Position numbers and translations under genes: made by a program. Below are positions 5,622 to 7,066 of a stretch of 7,066 nucleotides of DNA, piece by piece (the first letter of the stretch is position 1; each line of letters opens with the position of its first letter). The stretch comes from Candidatus Hebobacteria bacterium. GTDB lineage: Bacteria; Armatimonadota; Hebobacteria; Hebobacterales; Hebobacteraceae. The stretch is taken from contig JALGTT010000148.1 of assembly GCA_029821235.1 (NCBI GenBank), forward strand, positions 1 to 7,066, in the 5' to 3' direction. Below the pieces are notes generated by a model. It was not told where the DNA came from. It did no database searches and saw only the letters and a program-made list of their open reading frames with translations.

Positions 5622-5885
5622 GAATAGCGCACAGGCGTCGAAGGGGAGAGTAGGCGGGGATGGTCCGCCAGAGAGGCGTGCCCGGAGGCTGAAAGGCGCG
5701 CCCGGAGCCCAACCGCTGAAGTTCACCCCGGAGCCGCATTCCTGAAGTCCGCATGGATGGGTAGGGAATGCCGGAGATCCGCCGTTATCGGAGCCATGAG
5801 ATGCCCGCTGCCGGATCGAGGCGGGAATGAGGGTGGTACCGCGGAAGCCCACGACTTTCGTCCCTGACGAGGCGTGGGCTTTGTT
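5622..5885 (+). ncRNA. T-box riboswitch (tRNA-Phe responsive leader) of pheS
   Basis: Stem I can be folded completely. The base pairs GAAT (5622-5625) with ATTC (5738-5741) and GCG (5627-5629) with CGC (5735-5737). GGGG (5643-5646) pairs with CCCC (5726-5729) above a GA-rich K-turn-like bulge. AGTA (5649-5652) and GAA (5718-5720) form the loop-E part of the specifier loop. TTC at 5722-5724 is the Phe specifier codon. The AGAGAG bulge (5670-5675) and a perfect distal stem (5675-5682 with 5695-5702), whose loop contains GGCTGAAA, follow. The Stem III region carries the conserved CCGTTATCGG (5782-5791). The T-box AGGGTGGTACCGCG (5830-5843) has bulge TGGT (5834-5837), complementary to ACCA of a tRNA with discriminator A, as in tRNA-Phe. 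AGGG (5830-5833) can pair with CCCT (5862-5865) as antiterminator, or the terminator forms. By the known mechanism, uncharged tRNA-Phe stabilises the antiterminator and turns pheS on. Confidence 0.93.
5845..5885 (+). terminator. T-box regulated intrinsic terminator
   Basis: AAGCCCACG (5845-5853) pairs with CGTGGGCTT (5873-5881). An inner stem TCGTC (5858-5862) with GACGA (5866-5870) stacks above it, and TTTGTT (5880-5885) ends the element. The inner stem overlaps the CCCT needed by the antiterminator, so the two structures exclude each other. The U tract is short, so read-through may be appreciable even in the off state. Confidence 0.85.
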
Positions 5886-5917
5886 GCATCAAGCCATGCA
5901 GAGAGCAGGGTGACGAG

Positions 5918-7024
5918 ATGAGCGATTGGACTGTTGAGGACATAGAGAAGCTCGGCGAGCAGGTGGAGGCGGAGGCCGCAGCCGCTCCGGATTTGCAGGC
6001 CTTGGAACAGGTCCGCATCGCTTACCTGGGCCGCGAGGGGCGGATTACCGCGGCCCTGAAGGCGATCGGCAAGATGCCCGCCGACCAGCGTCCGGCCGCG
6101 GGCAAGGCCGCCAATCTGGCGCGCCAGCGGGCCCAGCAGGCGATCGCCTCCAGGCGCAAAGAGTTGGAGGCCGCTCAGACGCGCGCCGGGGCCGACGACC
6201 AACTCGACGTAACGCTCCCTGGGGTGGGGCCGGAACTCGGCCACCGCCACCCGATCATGATCGTCCTCGAGGAACTATGCGACATCTTCATCGGCATGGG
6301 CTATGAGGTCGTCTCCGGCCCTGAGGCGGAGTGGCAGGCCCTCAACTGGACGGCCCTCAATTATCCGCCCGACCATCCGGCGATGGACGAGCAGGCGAGT
6401 TTCTACGTCAATGACGAGGTGATGCTCCGCACCCACACCTCCCCGGTGCAGATCAGGGCGATGCGCGCGCGACATCAGCCCGACTGTCCGGTCCGGCAAC
6501 TCGATTGGCGGGTGCCCCCGATGGAGGTGCTGGGCCACTGCCGGTGCACCCCCTCGCCGGTGCGCGTGGTGGTGCCCGGGCGCACCTACCGCCGGGAGAG
6601 CGTCACCCTCACCCACCACGATATCTTCTATCAGTTCGAGTGCCTGCTGATCGGAGAGGGCATCTCCTTCGCCGACCTGCACGGCACCATGGCCACCTTC
6701 GTCCGGGAATATTTCGGGCCGAACACCCGCATCCGCTTCCGCCCCGACTTCTTCCCCTTCACCGAGCCCAGCGCCGACTTCTCCATCAACTGCGAGATGT
6801 GCGGGGGAGAGGGGTGCAGGTTCTGCAAGGACAGCGGCTGGGTGGAAATCGGGGGGTCCGGCCTGGTGCATCCCAACGTGCTCACCGCCGGGGGATATGA
6901 CCCGGACAAGGTGAGCGGATTCGCCTTCGGGTTCGGCGTGGACCGGCTCGCCCAGCGGCGGTTCCATATCGAGGACATACGTACCCTGTACGAAAATGAC
7001 ATGCGCTTCCTCCGCCAGTTCTGA
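5918..7024 (+). CDS. pheS: Phenylalanyl-tRNA synthetase alpha subunit (PheS)
   Basis: PheS is the catalytic class II subunit of the cytoplasmic alpha2-beta2 enzyme that charges tRNA-Phe. The protein has 368 residues. An N-terminal coiled-coil arm (about 1-90) leads to the catalytic core. Motif 1 is around HPIMIVLEELCDIFIGMGYE (111-130), with LRTHTSPVQIRAM following at 170-182. Motif 2 is GRTYRRESVTLTHHDIFYQF plus E (221-241). Family signatures RFRPDFFPFTEPSA and SGLVHPNVL follow, and motif 3 is GFGFGVDRLA (336-345). A CxxC-x4-CxxC cluster (C292, C295, C300, C303) is of a kind seen in many PheS proteins. Unusual is an extra stretch of roughly 28 residues (about 185-213, with C190, C208, C210) where most relatives pass directly from IRAM to the VVPGR strand. 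The start at 5918 follows AGGGTG (5907-5912) by five bases and is the first ATG after the T-box terminator. pheT is not next to it. Confidence 0.95.
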   Translation: MSDWTVEDIEKLGEQVEAEAAAAPDLQALEQVRIAYLGREGRITAALKAIGKMPADQRPAAGKAANLARQRAQQAIASRRKELEAAQTRAGADDQLDVTLPGVGPELGHRHPIMIVLEELCDIFIGMGYEVVSGPEAEWQALNWTALNYPPDHPAMDEQASFYVNDEVMLRTHTSPVQIRAMRARHQPDCPVRQLDWRVPPMEVLGHCRCTPSPVRVVVPGRTYRRESVTLTHHDIFYQFECLLIGEGISFADLHGTMATFVREYFGPNTRIRFRPDFFPFTEPSADFSINCEMCGGEGCRFCKDSGWVEIGGSGLVHPNVLTAGGYDPDKVSGFAFGFGVDRLAQRRFHIEDIRTLYENDMRFLRQF

Positions 7025-7066
7025 GGCCGCCCAGTACGACGCCATCGCGGAGTTGTACGACGGCTA
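6996..7066 (+). CDS. 5' end of a possible SAM-dependent methyltransferase
   Basis: ATG 6996-6998 opens a frame that runs to the window edge and overlaps pheS by 29 bases in another frame. The protein begins MTCASSASSEAAQYDAIAEL followed by YDG. The segment QYDAIAELYDG resembles the N-terminus of class I methyltransferases, in which a YDxIAxxYD motif precedes the SAM-binding strand. No glycine motif is visible because only 23 codons are present. There is no clear ribosome binding site, so translation may be coupled to pheS. Nothing here resembles the start of PheT. Confidence 0.45.
   Translation, partial: MTCASSASSEAAQYDAIAELYDG

Noticed and set aside
5723..6250. A 175-residue minus-strand frame crossing the T-box and the start of pheS
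   Set aside because: The region is explained by the riboswitch structure and the PheS N-terminus, and the frame has no domain or ribosome binding site.
6275..7045. A 256-residue open frame on the minus strand
   Set aside because: It is antisense to pheS, with a low-complexity composition (Glu/Gly/His/Val-rich) typical of shadow frames.

Overview
The window is GC-rich bacterial DNA carrying four complete genes and two gene ends, and it holds a complete T-box riboswitch. The source is probably an uncultured bacterium. Strong AGGAGG ribosome binding sites, a Gram-positive-style T-box, a secreted CBM9/GH35-like protein, a DegT-family aminotransferase and dispersed palindromic repeats between genes together suggest a lineage such as Armatimonadota or Chloroflexota. 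This is inference only, because the window contains no rRNA or other marker that settles the taxon.

Layout. Positions 1-99 are the 3' end of a plus-strand reading frame resembling a class III aminotransferase that stops just where the PLP-binding motif should begin. A hairpin at 122-144 separates it from a convergent minus-strand gene (171-491) for a small protein with two zinc ribbons and a C-terminal membrane anchor. A 321-base divergent intergenic region follows. Next is a large secreted protein, read in two frames (813-2978 and 2846-4162), that looks like one 1116-residue polypeptide split by a one-base deletion near 2886. It has a signal peptide, a CBM9-like domain, a GH35-like barrel that appears to lack both catalytic glutamates, and C-terminal beta-sandwich domains. 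Twenty-one bases later a DegT/DnrJ/EryC1 aminotransferase (4184-5377) starts behind a strong ribosome binding site, so the two probably share a transcript.

Positions 5373-5568 hold a cluster of perfect palindromes. They include a motif that occurs twice directly and once inverted, and the first copy supplies the stop codon of the aminotransferase gene. A promoter (5581-5610) then leads into a T-box leader (5622-5885) with a complete Stem I, a UUC (Phe) specifier, a T-box antiterminator with a UGGU bulge, and a competing terminator. It controls pheS (5918-7024), the phenylalanyl-tRNA synthetase alpha subunit. The expected pheT does not follow. Instead a frame overlapping the end of pheS (from 6996) begins like a SAM-dependent methyltransferase.

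How the genes work together. The T-box/pheS unit is a self-contained control loop: uncharged tRNA-Phe should prevent termination and raise PheS synthesis. The secreted GH35-like protein and the sugar-type aminotransferase are plausibly linked to carbohydrate binding or cell-surface sugar metabolism, but the sequence does not show a shared substrate. The strongest leads are the apparently catalytically dead GH35 fusion, the T-box in this genomic setting, the cysteine-bearing insert in PheS, and the repeat cluster.
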